64,000 nucleotides of DNA from Cellvibrio sp. UBA7661 (GTDB lineage: Bacteria; Pseudomonadota; Gammaproteobacteria; Pseudomonadales; Cellvibrionaceae): contig DLHT01000005.1 in the NCBI GenBank assembly GCA_002483365.1, positions 248,001 through 312,000 on the forward strand. Direction: 5' to 3'. This document shows, one piece after another, positions 53,305-62,599 of this stretch. Numbering within the stretch: the stretch's first letter is position 1; each line of letters starts with the position of its first letter. The notes under the pieces are model-generated. The model was given only the letters and a program-made list of their open reading frames with translations. It made no database searches and was not told the DNA's origin. Made by a program: the position numbers and the translations under genes.

Positions 53305-55863
53305 GTGTTAACCAATAACACCAATCAACTTCACTCGCCCATAAACCTCCTGATCGTTAATAGCGACGATGCTGCATTGGCCGCTATTAGCGCCAGCTTA
53401 CAAGCTGATGGTTTGCACAATCTGGTCTGTGTTGAGTCCGCACAAAAAGCCCTGCGCACCCTGCGCCAACAGGCTATTGATGTTCTGATTGTTGACATAG
53501 ACACACCGGACATGGACGGTTGGCGGCTTTCGCGCTTGGTCCGCAGCGGCATACTCAAATGCCGCGCCGACCTGCCCATTATTATTATCGCCAGCACCTG
53601 GTGCGAACGCATTGCCGAAGTCACGGCGCGCGAATACGGCATCAACCATTTACTCGCGCTCGATCACATCAACCAACTCCCTACACTGGTCAGGCAACTG
53701 ACCACGCCGGAACACAATGCCACCCAAAAACCACGCCTGTTAGTGGTGGAAGATGAACCCGATACTGCCGATCTGATCAAGCGCGTGCTTGCACCTGCGT
53801 TTGATATTGAAATCGCCTATGAAGGGGATACAGGCCTTAAAGCCTGGATACAAGGCCGCCACGATCTGGTACTGCTGGATGTGATGCTGCCCAAATTATC
53901 CGGCCGCGATATTTTGATCGAAATCCAAAGCGTTGATCCCAAACAACCGGTTGTGATCATGACCGCCCACACCACCACCGAACAAGCAGAAGAATTAATG
54001 CTGCTGGGCGCGGTCGATTTTTTACCAAAACCGTTCCGCGCAGAACAACTGCGCAAAGTGTGCGACATCGCCATCCATCGCGAAGATTATCTGGTCAGCA
54101 ACGCGCAATTTGCCGCGCGGGTAAACTCGCTGCAGGAGCGCGAACTGGCATTTCGCCAACTCTATGAAAACCATCACCAACTACTCAATGATCTGCAATC
54201 TGTGGTGATGGAATTGGATGCCGAATTCCGTATTTGTTATCTCAACCGCGCATGGGAAACCATGATGGGATTCCCTATTGCAGAATGTATTGGTGTCTCG
54301 CTGGAATCATTTATCGCTCCGGATGACCTTGGCCAATACACATTGTTCAAAAACAAAATCCGTAAAGCACTGCACCACAACAAACCCTGCCCGGAAATTG
54401 AAATTTGCCTGAGCAACAAGCACGGCCAAAAGTTGTGGGTACAGTTAAAGATCAGCCGCTCCACCAAGGCAGAACAACAAAGCAACTTGACCGTTTGCCT
54501 GGACAACATTACCGAGCGCCGCGAATCGCAAGAACAGCTTAAATACCTCGCGATGCACGACTCGCTCACCGGTTTGTATAACCGTCACTTTTTTGAAACC
54601 ACACTCGCGCAATTAACGGCAGATTCGGTGCGCAATAATCGCCAACATGCGCTGGTGTATTTGGATCTGGATCACTTCAAGGTTATTAACGATACCTTCG
54701 GCCACCAAAAAGGCGATGAAGTGCTGCGTGAAATGTCGCATCTGTTAAGCAAACGGATTCGCGGTGCCGATATTCTCTGCCGCTTGGGTGGCGATGAATT
54801 TGCCATTTTGCTGCGCGATATCCACAGCAAAGAAGTGCATGAGTTCGCCCAAAGTATTCAACAAATTATTGGCGAATTCAGTTTTCAATTGCAGGAGCAG
54901 CGCATCAATCTCGGCAGCAGTATTGGCCTGACGTTGATTGATGGCAGCACCAATAATGCCGAAGAGCATTTGATGCGCGCCGATATCGCTTTGTATGTTG
55001 CCAAAGGGCGCGGCCGCAATTTGATTCACCAGTATGATCCGCTCGATAGCGAGAGCGACGAGCTGCGCCACTCCATCAATATGTCGCAAAAAGTGCGCAA
55101 AGCGATTAGTGAAGATCGCATGACGCTCTACTTCCAGCCGATTTTTGATGTGAAAAAACAAAAAATTTCGTATTACGAAGCATTGGTGCGCATGATTGAA
55201 CCCGACGGCAGGATTGTAGGCCCGGACAATTTTATTCCCGCGCTGGAATCCGCTGGCGAAATGCATTTGCTGGATCGCTGGATTATTAAATTAGCGCTGC
55301 GAACACTGAAAAGTAATGATGAACTGATCCACATTGCCATCAACCTGTCAGCACAGGCATTCAAAGATGACAATCTGGTGCCGACTATTTTGGAGAATCT
55401 GAAAGCAACCGGCGTTGATCCAAAACGGATTACGTTTGAACTGACAGAAAGCGCCAGCTTGTTCAATTTGCACATTACCCAGCGGGTGATTGCCGAGTTA
55501 CATAAATTGGGTTGCAGCTTTTCAGTGGATGATTTTGGCTCAGGCTTCAGCAGTTTTGCTTACCTGAAAGATTTACCGGCGGATTACATCAAACTTGATG
55601 GTTCGTTTATCCAGAATTTGCATCGCGACCAGATCGACCAGACACTGGTGAGATCCATGATTCAGGTGATCCAGGCACTCGGGAAAAAAGCTGTCGCAGA
55701 GTACGTGGAGAATGAAGAGATCCTGCAAATCCTGAAAGAGATGAATATCGATTTCGTGCAGGGGTATCACATCGGGCATCCATTGCCGGTAGAGCAAATC
55801 AGCTTATTTTCAGAGATGGATCCGGATGCAACACCGGACACCAGCCGCATGTTGCATCACTAA
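53305..55863 (+). CDS. Response regulator with PAS, GGDEF and EAL domains
   Basis: An 852-residue cytoplasmic protein. Two receiver domains (about 12-130 with VDIDTPDMDGW; about 148-265 with LLDVMLPKLSGR), a PAS domain (about 285-395), an intact GGDEF (RLGGDEFAILL at about 493, with an RGAD inhibitory site five residues before) and an intact EAL (YYEALVRM at about 623, DDFGSGFS). It may make and degrade cyclic di-GMP under phosphorelay control. The start is GTG 53305, which overlaps an out-of-frame ATG at 53301; GGAG lies eight bases upstream. No kinase is adjacent. Confidence 0.88.
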   Translation: MLTNNTNQLHSPINLLIVNSDDAALAAISASLQADGLHNLVCVESAQKALRTLRQQAIDVLIVDIDTPDMDGWRLSRLVRSGILKCRADLPIIIIASTWCERIAEVTAREYGINHLLALDHINQLPTLVRQLTTPEHNATQKPRLLVVEDEPDTADLIKRVLAPAFDIEIAYEGDTGLKAWIQGRHDLVLLDVMLPKLSGRDILIEIQSVDPKQPVVIMTAHTTTEQAEELMLLGAVDFLPKPFRAEQLRKVCDIAIHREDYLVSNAQFAARVNSLQERELAFRQLYENHHQLLNDLQSVVMELDAEFRICYLNRAWETMMGFPIAECIGVSLESFIAPDDLGQYTLFKNKIRKALHHNKPCPEIEICLSNKHGQKLWVQLKISRSTKAEQQSNLTVCLDNITERRESQEQLKYLAMHDSLTGLYNRHFFETTLAQLTADSVRNNRQHALVYLDLDHFKVINDTFGHQKGDEVLREMSHLLSKRIRGADILCRLGGDEFAILLRDIHSKEVHEFAQSIQQIIGEFSFQLQEQRINLGSSIGLTLIDGSTNNAEEHLMRADIALYVAKGRGRNLIHQYDPLDSESDELRHSINMSQKVRKAISEDRMTLYFQPIFDVKKQKISYYEALVRMIEPDGRIVGPDNFIPALESAGEMHLLDRWIIKLALRTLKSNDELIHIAINLSAQAFKDDNLVPTILENLKATGVDPKRITFELTESASLFNLHITQRVIAELHKLGCSFSVDDFGSGFSSFAYLKDLPADYIKLDGSFIQNLHRDQIDQTLVRSMIQVIQALGKKAVAEYVENEEILQILKEMNIDFVQGYHIGHPLPVEQISLFSEMDPDATPDTSRMLHH

Positions 55864-55872
55864 TCGATGCAC

Positions 55873-56763
55873 TTAATCTGCATCAGGTTCTGTATTGGTG
55901 CCTGTATCAGGAACAGTGCGCTGCGCTACGCCTTGATAATCAATATCGTCACAGCGCAGCGGCAAAAATGTGTCAGGCGGGCGCTTATAGGTATCGAGAT
56001 AACAGGCAGTCACTCCGCTCGCCACCAGCGTCGAAAACAAATTATACGTTTCCTGCGGTGAAAAATCGTAGTCAGACAACACTGCCGATACATAACCATT
56101 CACGTTCATTCCCTCGTCGTACTTTTCCATCAGCACCTGTTCAATGGCGTATGCCAACGACAAGTGCGAGCCTATTGGCATGTTCAATTTTTCGGCGACT
56201 TTTTCCATTACCTCAAGGCGCTCGTCACCTTTTGCGATCGGCCGAATGTAACCCACTATGTAAGGCTTGCCCCCTCGCACTGCAGCAGCCGAGCTTACAA
56301 TATCATCGGCCGATGCCCCTTGCTTGTGTTGTACCAAGGCATTCTGGATAAAACCAACGCCTTCAATTAACGGTAAAACACCGTAAGAGCGAGAGTCTGT
56401 CGCAAGAACACCCATTGCAGTACCAGCCACAACCGATGCGCGAGCGGTACCTGCCAGCGCGCCAATCTGATTACACCAAATACGTGGATCCGGCCAACTC
56501 AGGCAACCATATACAGCCTCAATCCAATCCGCGAGCGGCCGGTCAATCAGCCGTCCTGTTGCATTCAGCACTAAAATTTGAAAGTAGGATTTTTCTCCAA
56601 CCAGCTCTTCCAACATGGAATAGCCGTGGCTAAAAACACCTTTACCGGGAAACCAGCCACCTGTGTTGCTGATAATTTTTCCGCGTCGCTGCTGCAGATA
56701 ATCAATCACATTGGCATCGCTGTGAGTGGATGAGCCTGCGCTGATTTTATCGTTCAATAACAT
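55873..56763 (-). CDS. Citrate synthase-like protein, second gene of a pair
   Basis: A 296-residue protein with the helical citrate synthase fold: GYSMLEELVGEKSYFQILVL, SVVAGTAMGVLA, GYIRPIAKGDERLEVMEKVA and NVNGYVSAVLSDYDF. The three catalytic positions of citrate synthase (His in GPLHG, His in GFGH and Asp in NVD) read as other residues here, so normal citrate synthase activity is unlikely. Its start overlaps the end of the upstream partner by 17 bases, so translation is coupled and the two products may form a heteromer. It ends 10 bases from the convergent GGDEF-EAL gene. Confidence 0.72.
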   Translation of the reverse strand: MLLNDKISAGSSTHSDANVIDYLQQRRGKIISNTGGWFPGKGVFSHGYSMLEELVGEKSYFQILVLNATGRLIDRPLADWIEAVYGCLSWPDPRIWCNQIGALAGTARASVVAGTAMGVLATDSRSYGVLPLIEGVGFIQNALVQHKQGASADDIVSSAAAVRGGKPYIVGYIRPIAKGDERLEVMEKVAEKLNMPIGSHLSLAYAIEQVLMEKYDEGMNVNGYVSAVLSDYDFSPQETYNLFSTLVASGVTACYLDTYKRPPDTFLPLRCDDIDYQGVAQRTVPDTGTNTEPDAD

Positions 56764-57571
56764 AATTTTCGTCGCTCACAAAAGGCATTGCAGTGATGGG
56801 TTTATTGGCTAATTCAATACCATGGGCAACCAAACCAGGAGCACCTAATAATTGAAATAAACTGCCACCCGCACGCGGTTGGAAACCAAGATCAGCAAAT
56901 ACCGCAGCGGCAATACCGGTAGTCATCCAACCAATACCCTGATCCTCCAGATTGGCTGCGAGCTCACTCCCCCATCGCAATGCTTTACCCGCTGCATCCA
57001 ATTCACACAGTTGTGTAGCGATATTTTTTGCAAGCAAATCAATGCCGCCCTGATACCTGCCAAAACCCGGAGCAACACATAGCTGCTCATCTGCATTCGT
57101 TGCTGATGCATATTGCTGTCTCAGAGTTGACGCAACCTGCTGCGCATCCAACTTTTGTTGCTTGCGTAAAAAGCGCATGCTTTCTTCTACGATGCCACCG
57201 CCTGCATATTCACCACCCAATACTGCAGCCGCGATAGGAAGGATATGAACCGGGTCGGTTTTGCCAACGCCCACGTTCATCGCAGCGCGCGTTGCTGGAT
57301 GGCGCGGCCCCGGATTTATCAAAGCAATCATTAATGTTTGCAGCAGTTGTGCTTCCGCTTTATCAGGCAACTCACCGCGAAATAATAAATAAAACACATC
57401 GACAAATGAGCGTTTATTCATTAACTCAAATAAATCATAACCGTGGCAGAGCGCGTGACTTGCGATAAAGGGGTTGTCCTCACTCGGAATTTCTTTCCAG
57501 ATACGCGTTGCTACGCGCGGTACGAAAGGCTCGTTACGGCTGCGCACTTGATCGTGCTTAGGTCCTGACAT
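56747..57571 (-). CDS. Citrate synthase-like protein, first gene of a pair
   Basis: A 274-residue protein with a citrate synthase-like layout: HGYDLFELMNKRSFVDVFYL, a middle block NVGVGKTDPVHILPIAAAVL, GFGRYQGGIDLLAKNI and LLGAPGLVAHGIE. The catalytic His of GPLHG is replaced (GGEYAGGG) and GFGH reads GFGR. Start at ATG 57571, where TGGAA lies seven bases upstream. It is shorter than full citrate synthase (about 380-430). The overlap with the following paralogue suggests a two-subunit assembly. Confidence 0.68.
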   Translation of the reverse strand: MSGPKHDQVRSRNEPFVPRVATRIWKEIPSEDNPFIASHALCHGYDLFELMNKRSFVDVFYLLFRGELPDKAEAQLLQTLMIALINPGPRHPATRAAMNVGVGKTDPVHILPIAAAVLGGEYAGGGIVEESMRFLRKQQKLDAQQVASTLRQQYASATNADEQLCVAPGFGRYQGGIDLLAKNIATQLCELDAAGKALRWGSELAANLEDQGIGWMTTGIAAAVFADLGFQPRAGGSLFQLLGAPGLVAHGIELANKPITAMPFVSDENYVIER

Positions 57572-57664
57572 GGGCGATTCCAAATAAAAATCTAACGATG
57601 TATGTAAGGTTGTAGCGCAACCTATGTGAAGTGGTAACGCTACCGACGGAAGCTGTAACGCAGC

Positions 57665-59839
57665 TTATTTGAAGTTGTAACGTAACTCGATCCAAAAACT
57701 GCGCGATTCCAGCAAATAATCTTCTGCGATTTCGCCACTACTGGGCTCACGTGCATCTTCATTGGTCAGGTTGCGTACCACCAAGGATGCATCGAGCTCG
57801 GGCATGATATTTTTGCGGCGAAGGGTGAGATTTACCAAAGCGTAATCATCTATGGGTGAGCGCTCTATGGCAGGTGCAACCGCCGGCGCGCGCTGACGAT
57901 CGCCAATCCAATTGAGCTGGCCGTGTACAAACCAATTGGAATTGAGTTCCCAATTCAAATCCACTTTAAATTGTTGGCCGGGCGCATCTGGAATGGCTCT
58001 GCCAGTGTCTCCATCTTTTGCATCCTGCCTCGCATAACTACTGGCAATATGTAATCGCGGTGACGGTTTCCAATTCATTTCCAATTCAAAACCACTGCCG
58101 TCTTGATCGCGAGCGTTAGCGGCTGTTTTGGTTGTTGCAAATTCATCCTGAACGAATTCGATCATATCTCTGGCGCTATAATCAAACAGCGTCAAATTAG
58201 TCACCAAGTCTTTACTCAGGCTATACGCAAAACTGATCTCTGCCGTGTCTATTTTTTCGGGATCAAGATCAGGATTTCCTAATACGACCGGATTGTTTTT
58301 ACCAAATTGCTCGGTAAATGAAGGAGCACGGAATGCACTGCCATACAATAATTTGGTAGTGAGGCGATCATTCGCGACCCACACCAACGCCATACGCGGA
58401 TTTGTTGTAGTACCAAAATCGGAATAATCGTCGTGACGAACGCCTGCGGTAAACTGCAGTTCATTCGCGATTTGCCACTCATCTTGCAGGGAAATATATT
58501 TCACGGTGCGTGAGCTATCCACAAGAAAAACATTGTCGGTATTGCTCACATCCGTAAGCGTTCCATCAACAATAGTCTCACTGCCATCAAGTACACCCGG
58601 GCCAAAGTTTTTCTGTTCTTCCGGTCTGATGGATTGATAGCGTGAACCCACCGCAAAACGCACGCGATGCGATTCAAACCCGGTATAGAGTGACACCAGA
58701 TCGAGCTGGATATCTTCTGCAACTCCACTGGGTTTACCGATATAGCCATCGGTGAAAACAGCCATTCCTACCGGATTTTGGAAATCGATATTGCCATCCT
58801 GTCCGATGAGTAGCTTGGTGCCCACTGGAAACAGAGTGAAGCTGGATTTCTGATCGTAATGCAAGTAACTCACGCGCGCGCTGTTGTCCCACGCATCCGC
58901 GTCATTGGGGTTCAAACGATAGGTGACATCACCCATCCATAAATTACTGTCATCGCGTCCCGTTGGGTCTAATACTTGCGCGCCTCCCGCTCCCACACCT
59001 GCATCAGCCGAACGCCAGTTCCATAAATTAAATTGAATCTGCTCGCTAGCTAACATCAAATGCGTATCAAGCACCGAGTATCTTGTTGATAGGGAGCCAG
59101 GCGCGTTTGAGACATTCGTCCCCAATAAATAATCCAGCGCGGATTGCAGATCTGCATTTACCCGACGATTATCATCGCCATCGCTCTCTTGGTAGGCCAT
59201 GCTGAACGCAACATCAACATCATTCCATTTTGTTGCCGTTTGAAGCCACAGATCGCGCGTATTGAATGAACCAACTCCACCGCCTATTTGGGTTCCCTCT
59301 ATAGCATTAGCATCTTTGGTGATGACATTAATGACACCGGCATAGGCATCCGCCCCATAAATAGCAGAGCCAGGTCCGCGAATGACCTCCACGCGCTCAA
59401 TACTGGTGACGGGTAAACGGAATAATGTGGGGCGCCCACCCTGTACGTTGTACTGCACAGGTACACCATTCATCATTAATAAAACTTGTGGATTAAACCC
59501 GGTGTGAATACCGCGAATGGAATACACCGAATCCAACCGGCTGAGGGATGAAAGTGCAACATGAAGACCTGGCACTGTTTCCAGTAGCTCATTTAAATTG
59601 CGTGCACCCATCGCTTGGATTTCACCTGCTGTAATCACAGTTGCAATCGCAGGTGCTTGGTCAATTGGAGTGTTGTTGCCCGTAGCAATAGAGATTTCGA
59701 CTTGGCCCAATTCAGCCAAGGTCAAATTGTAAAAATCATCGGGCGAGGCAGAAGGGCTGCTCTGCTGGGCAAGTAATCCCTGGGAGCACAACAGTACTGC
59801 AGCAAATAGCGGACATCTTTTTATCGTTATTGCGCGCAT
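57665..59839 (-). CDS. TonB-dependent outer-membrane receptor
   Basis: A 724-residue receptor with a signal peptide, an early segment DDFYNLTLAELGQVEISIAT, a plug domain (ATVITAGEIQAMGARNLNEL, RVEVIRGPGSAIYGADAYAG, VINVITK) and a 22-strand-type barrel ending in SFWIELRYNFK with terminal aromatic residue. Start at 59839 (MRAITIKR). The segment LTLAELGQVEISIATG is typical of receptors found beside DUF4154 sensor genes, and such a gene lies directly upstream on the same strand. The ligand is unknown. Confidence 0.85.
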   Translation of the reverse strand: MRAITIKRCPLFAAVLLCSQGLLAQQSSPSASPDDFYNLTLAELGQVEISIATGNNTPIDQAPAIATVITAGEIQAMGARNLNELLETVPGLHVALSSLSRLDSVYSIRGIHTGFNPQVLLMMNGVPVQYNVQGGRPTLFRLPVTSIERVEVIRGPGSAIYGADAYAGVINVITKDANAIEGTQIGGGVGSFNTRDLWLQTATKWNDVDVAFSMAYQESDGDDNRRVNADLQSALDYLLGTNVSNAPGSLSTRYSVLDTHLMLASEQIQFNLWNWRSADAGVGAGGAQVLDPTGRDDSNLWMGDVTYRLNPNDADAWDNSARVSYLHYDQKSSFTLFPVGTKLLIGQDGNIDFQNPVGMAVFTDGYIGKPSGVAEDIQLDLVSLYTGFESHRVRFAVGSRYQSIRPEEQKNFGPGVLDGSETIVDGTLTDVSNTDNVFLVDSSRTVKYISLQDEWQIANELQFTAGVRHDDYSDFGTTTNPRMALVWVANDRLTTKLLYGSAFRAPSFTEQFGKNNPVVLGNPDLDPEKIDTAEISFAYSLSKDLVTNLTLFDYSARDMIEFVQDEFATTKTAANARDQDGSGFELEMNWKPSPRLHIASSYARQDAKDGDTGRAIPDAPGQQFKVDLNWELNSNWFVHGQLNWIGDRQRAPAVAPAIERSPIDDYALVNLTLRRKNIMPELDASLVVRNLTNEDAREPSSGEIAEDYLLESRSFWIELRYNFK

Positions 59840-60033
59840 ATAATGACAACCTAATTCAAATGGGTAGATGTCACTCCGCTGACACAATCACTCAAACAAC
59901 TCAGATACTACAAAACCATAATAAAGTGCAACACGCATTGCACCCGAATCAAATACTGATCGTCGAACATTTATTCCTGAAGATGCTGAAAGCACGCGTA
60001 AAGATAAATGACCTTTCCCCGAAAGCAAAGGCC

Positions 60034-62397
60034 TTACTGGGAAGATTTATCAATATCCGACATTTTATGTGGTGCCAAACGCTGGATTGCCAATTTTAAG
60101 GTTTCCCGTTTGACGGGTTTGGTCAGATATTCTTCAGCGGGCTGACGATTGAAACGTTTACGCTCCTCAATCATTGATATGACAATAACAGGAATATCGC
60201 AGACATCCGGATCGGCTTTGATACGCTCAAATAAAATCCAGCCATGTTGGTCGGGCAAAAATAAATCCAACGTAATCACTTGCGGTTTAACCGATTGGAT
60301 CAAACGCCAACCATTTTCTGCATCAGCAGCGGTGTGCACTTGATAACCTTCCGCACGGATAGTGCGCGCCATAATGTCGAGAAAGGCAGGGTCATCATCA
60401 ATCATCACAACATGCTCGCCCGTAGGTTCGGCAGCGGATGGTAATGCCGGAACCGGCTCCTCTTGTGCATCGGATTTATTAAGCGACTGCGGAATGTGCT
60501 TAATCGGCAGCGGCAGCTCTACAATAAATTTCGAGCCAACACCCAATTCACTTTCAACGCGGATGCTGCCTCCCATTAACTCACACAGTTGACGGGTAAT
60601 AGACAAGCCCAATCCGCTGCCCTGAAATTTGCGTGTAGTGCCTGAATCTGCCTGCTTGAATGGATCAAAAATCGTTGCTTGTTGCTCTGCCGATATCCCT
60701 ATGCCGGTATCAGCAACGCTGATGTAAATCCGGTGCGGTTGATGATACGCCTTGATACGCACCTGTCCGTTCGCCGCAAACTTGATCGCATTGCCCAATA
60801 AATTAATGAGTATATGCAGCAGCTTTTCCGGATCAGCCACTGGCAGCACATCACCGTTATCGACATCGACATGCAAACGTATGGCATTTTTTTCCAGCAG
60901 GGGTGCAACGGTTCCCAGCGCTTCATCGACCAGGCTGGATAATTTAACTTCCGTGAGATCAAGATCCATACGCCCGGATTCAATTTTGGCCAGATCCAAC
61001 ACACTGTTGATCAATTTCAGCAGGCGCTCACTATTGAGAATGACACGATTCAGATCGTTAAGGTGACGCGTATCATCGGCCAATTTCAATTCTTCAATTA
61101 CCACTTCGGTGTAGCCGATAATCGCCTGCAACGGCGTGCGCAATTCATGGCTCATCAGCGATAAAAATTCACTCTTCGCCTGGCTGGCATCTTCCGCTTT
61201 GCGCTTGGCAATCGCGAGCCGGTCGCGCGCCATTTGTAAATCCTGGCTGTGCGCTGCCAAGCGTTCGTTATCGCGGCGCTTGATGGTATAGGCAACAAAA
61301 ATCGTGATGATCAAAAGCACCCCCAGAAACACAGATCCCCATAAATAACGCAGGGCGATTTTTTGGGAATCTACCAATTCATCAAGATTTACGATTTCGT
61401 TTTTTTGTTTAAGGATGGTCTCTTCTTGCGAGGTAATAGTTGCATTCAAATAGTTCAATCGCTGCTCGCGCGTTTCAATTTCAGCGAGGATTGTACGTAA
61501 ATGCTGTTGTTGCTCATCAAGCTCACGGGTGCGCTGCTTGACCTCAGCCAAGAGCGTCTCACGCTCTTGCTTGCTGGTTTCAATTTGTTGTTGCTGTTCT
61601 TGCAGTAACGCTTTTTGCTCAGCGATCAGTTGGTCGCTTTTTTGGATGCCTTTATTCAGCTCCGCCATCTGCTCTTGCAGACCATCATTAATGGCCTGCT
61701 GGTTTTGGACTGCCTCGCTCAATTCATTCAAAGCCTTTTCGCGCCCACGCAATTGTTTCTGTAGCGCAACCAATGATGCCTGACCTTCGCGATACAACTT
61801 GGCAACATCAATTTCGGTACCGCCATTAAGGATAAGCTCCGGTAGCGGCACTAGCCCGTGATTGATGATATTGGATTTATTAACCTCAAATTTAAGCCGG
61901 TCATTTTCTGTCGTCATCAGGTTAATCATGACCAATTGTTTATTGGCATAAGACTCGGTCACGATCAAAACCGGCTTGCCTTCCAGCGCATCGTAAATAT
62001 CGGCAATCGTTTTAGCGCTCGCCTGTTCGATATACACCAAATTGAATCGGCTGAGCTCATCAATATGGTTGGTTGCCGTCACATTGATCGGCAAATTGCG
62101 CAGCTTCACACGGTCGCGCAACACCGCCAGTTCAGACATCAAGGCAGGGTTCTGGGCGCCATAAACCCCGATTGAAAACGAGGTCATTGCTGCCTGATTC
62201 GGCCACTCAATATTTTTGGCAAAGTTATACAAGTAAGACGCAGTTATTTTTTCTTTGTTGAGCCCTTGGGCAACTGCCGGAGTCGCCACACACAAGAGCA
62301 ATACTTGCAGGAACATGGCACACGCATATAACCACTGCCGTAGCAACCCACGACGACTCAAGGTGTTAAGCACAGAAAAAGGGGAAGTTATCAGCAT
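60034..62397 (-). CDS. DUF4154 (YfiR-like) hybrid sensor histidine kinase
   Basis: A 787-residue protein. Signal or anchor segment (about 15-40), a periplasmic DUF4154/YfiR-like domain (about 42-190: ITASYLYNFAKNIEWPN, INVTATNHIDELSRFNLVYI), a long coiled coil (about 200-350), a membrane helix (about 355-375), a histidine kinase (H box SHELRTPLQAIIGYTEV near 415; GTGIG and GLGLSITRQ motifs) and a receiver domain (about 662-780; Asp in LDLFLPDQHGW). It likely senses an envelope signal. Start at 62397 (MLITSPF) is the best fit; upstream extension is hydrophobic but unrelated. The TonB receptor gene follows by 194 bases. Confidence 0.85.
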   Translation of the reverse strand: MLITSPFSVLNTLSRRGLLRQWLYACAMFLQVLLLCVATPAVAQGLNKEKITASYLYNFAKNIEWPNQAAMTSFSIGVYGAQNPALMSELAVLRDRVKLRNLPINVTATNHIDELSRFNLVYIEQASAKTIADIYDALEGKPVLIVTESYANKQLVMINLMTTENDRLKFEVNKSNIINHGLVPLPELILNGGTEIDVAKLYREGQASLVALQKQLRGREKALNELSEAVQNQQAINDGLQEQMAELNKGIQKSDQLIAEQKALLQEQQQQIETSKQERETLLAEVKQRTRELDEQQQHLRTILAEIETREQRLNYLNATITSQEETILKQKNEIVNLDELVDSQKIALRYLWGSVFLGVLLIITIFVAYTIKRRDNERLAAHSQDLQMARDRLAIAKRKAEDASQAKSEFLSLMSHELRTPLQAIIGYTEVVIEELKLADDTRHLNDLNRVILNSERLLKLINSVLDLAKIESGRMDLDLTEVKLSSLVDEALGTVAPLLEKNAIRLHVDVDNGDVLPVADPEKLLHILINLLGNAIKFAANGQVRIKAYHQPHRIYISVADTGIGISAEQQATIFDPFKQADSGTTRKFQGSGLGLSITRQLCELMGGSIRVESELGVGSKFIVELPLPIKHIPQSLNKSDAQEEPVPALPSAAEPTGEHVVMIDDDPAFLDIMARTIRAEGYQVHTAADAENGWRLIQSVKPQVITLDLFLPDQHGWILFERIKADPDVCDIPVIVISMIEERKRFNRQPAEEYLTKPVKRETLKLAIQRLAPHKMSDIDKSSQ

Positions 62398-62521
62398 TGG
62401 GGTTAGTCTTATCGCTATTTTGATCACTGAAGCATAGCCGGTTAACCGGGCTATTCCTAGCTCCCAGGCGAGATGGACGATGAGTAGAACTACCCGATAC
62501 TGATCAATACAATTGGCCAAT

Positions 62522-62554
62522 AAAAAAGGCACCCGTGCAAATACATCAGGTGCC
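62522..62554 (-). terminator. Terminator of the right-edge gene
   Basis: GGCACC and GGTGCC pair; on the minus strand a run of T follows. A second palindrome CGATAACAGTTATCG (62580-62594) lies between it and the stop codon. Confidence 0.8.
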
Positions 62555-62599
62555 TTGGATAAAATATACAACCATTAATCGATAACAGTTATCGAAATA

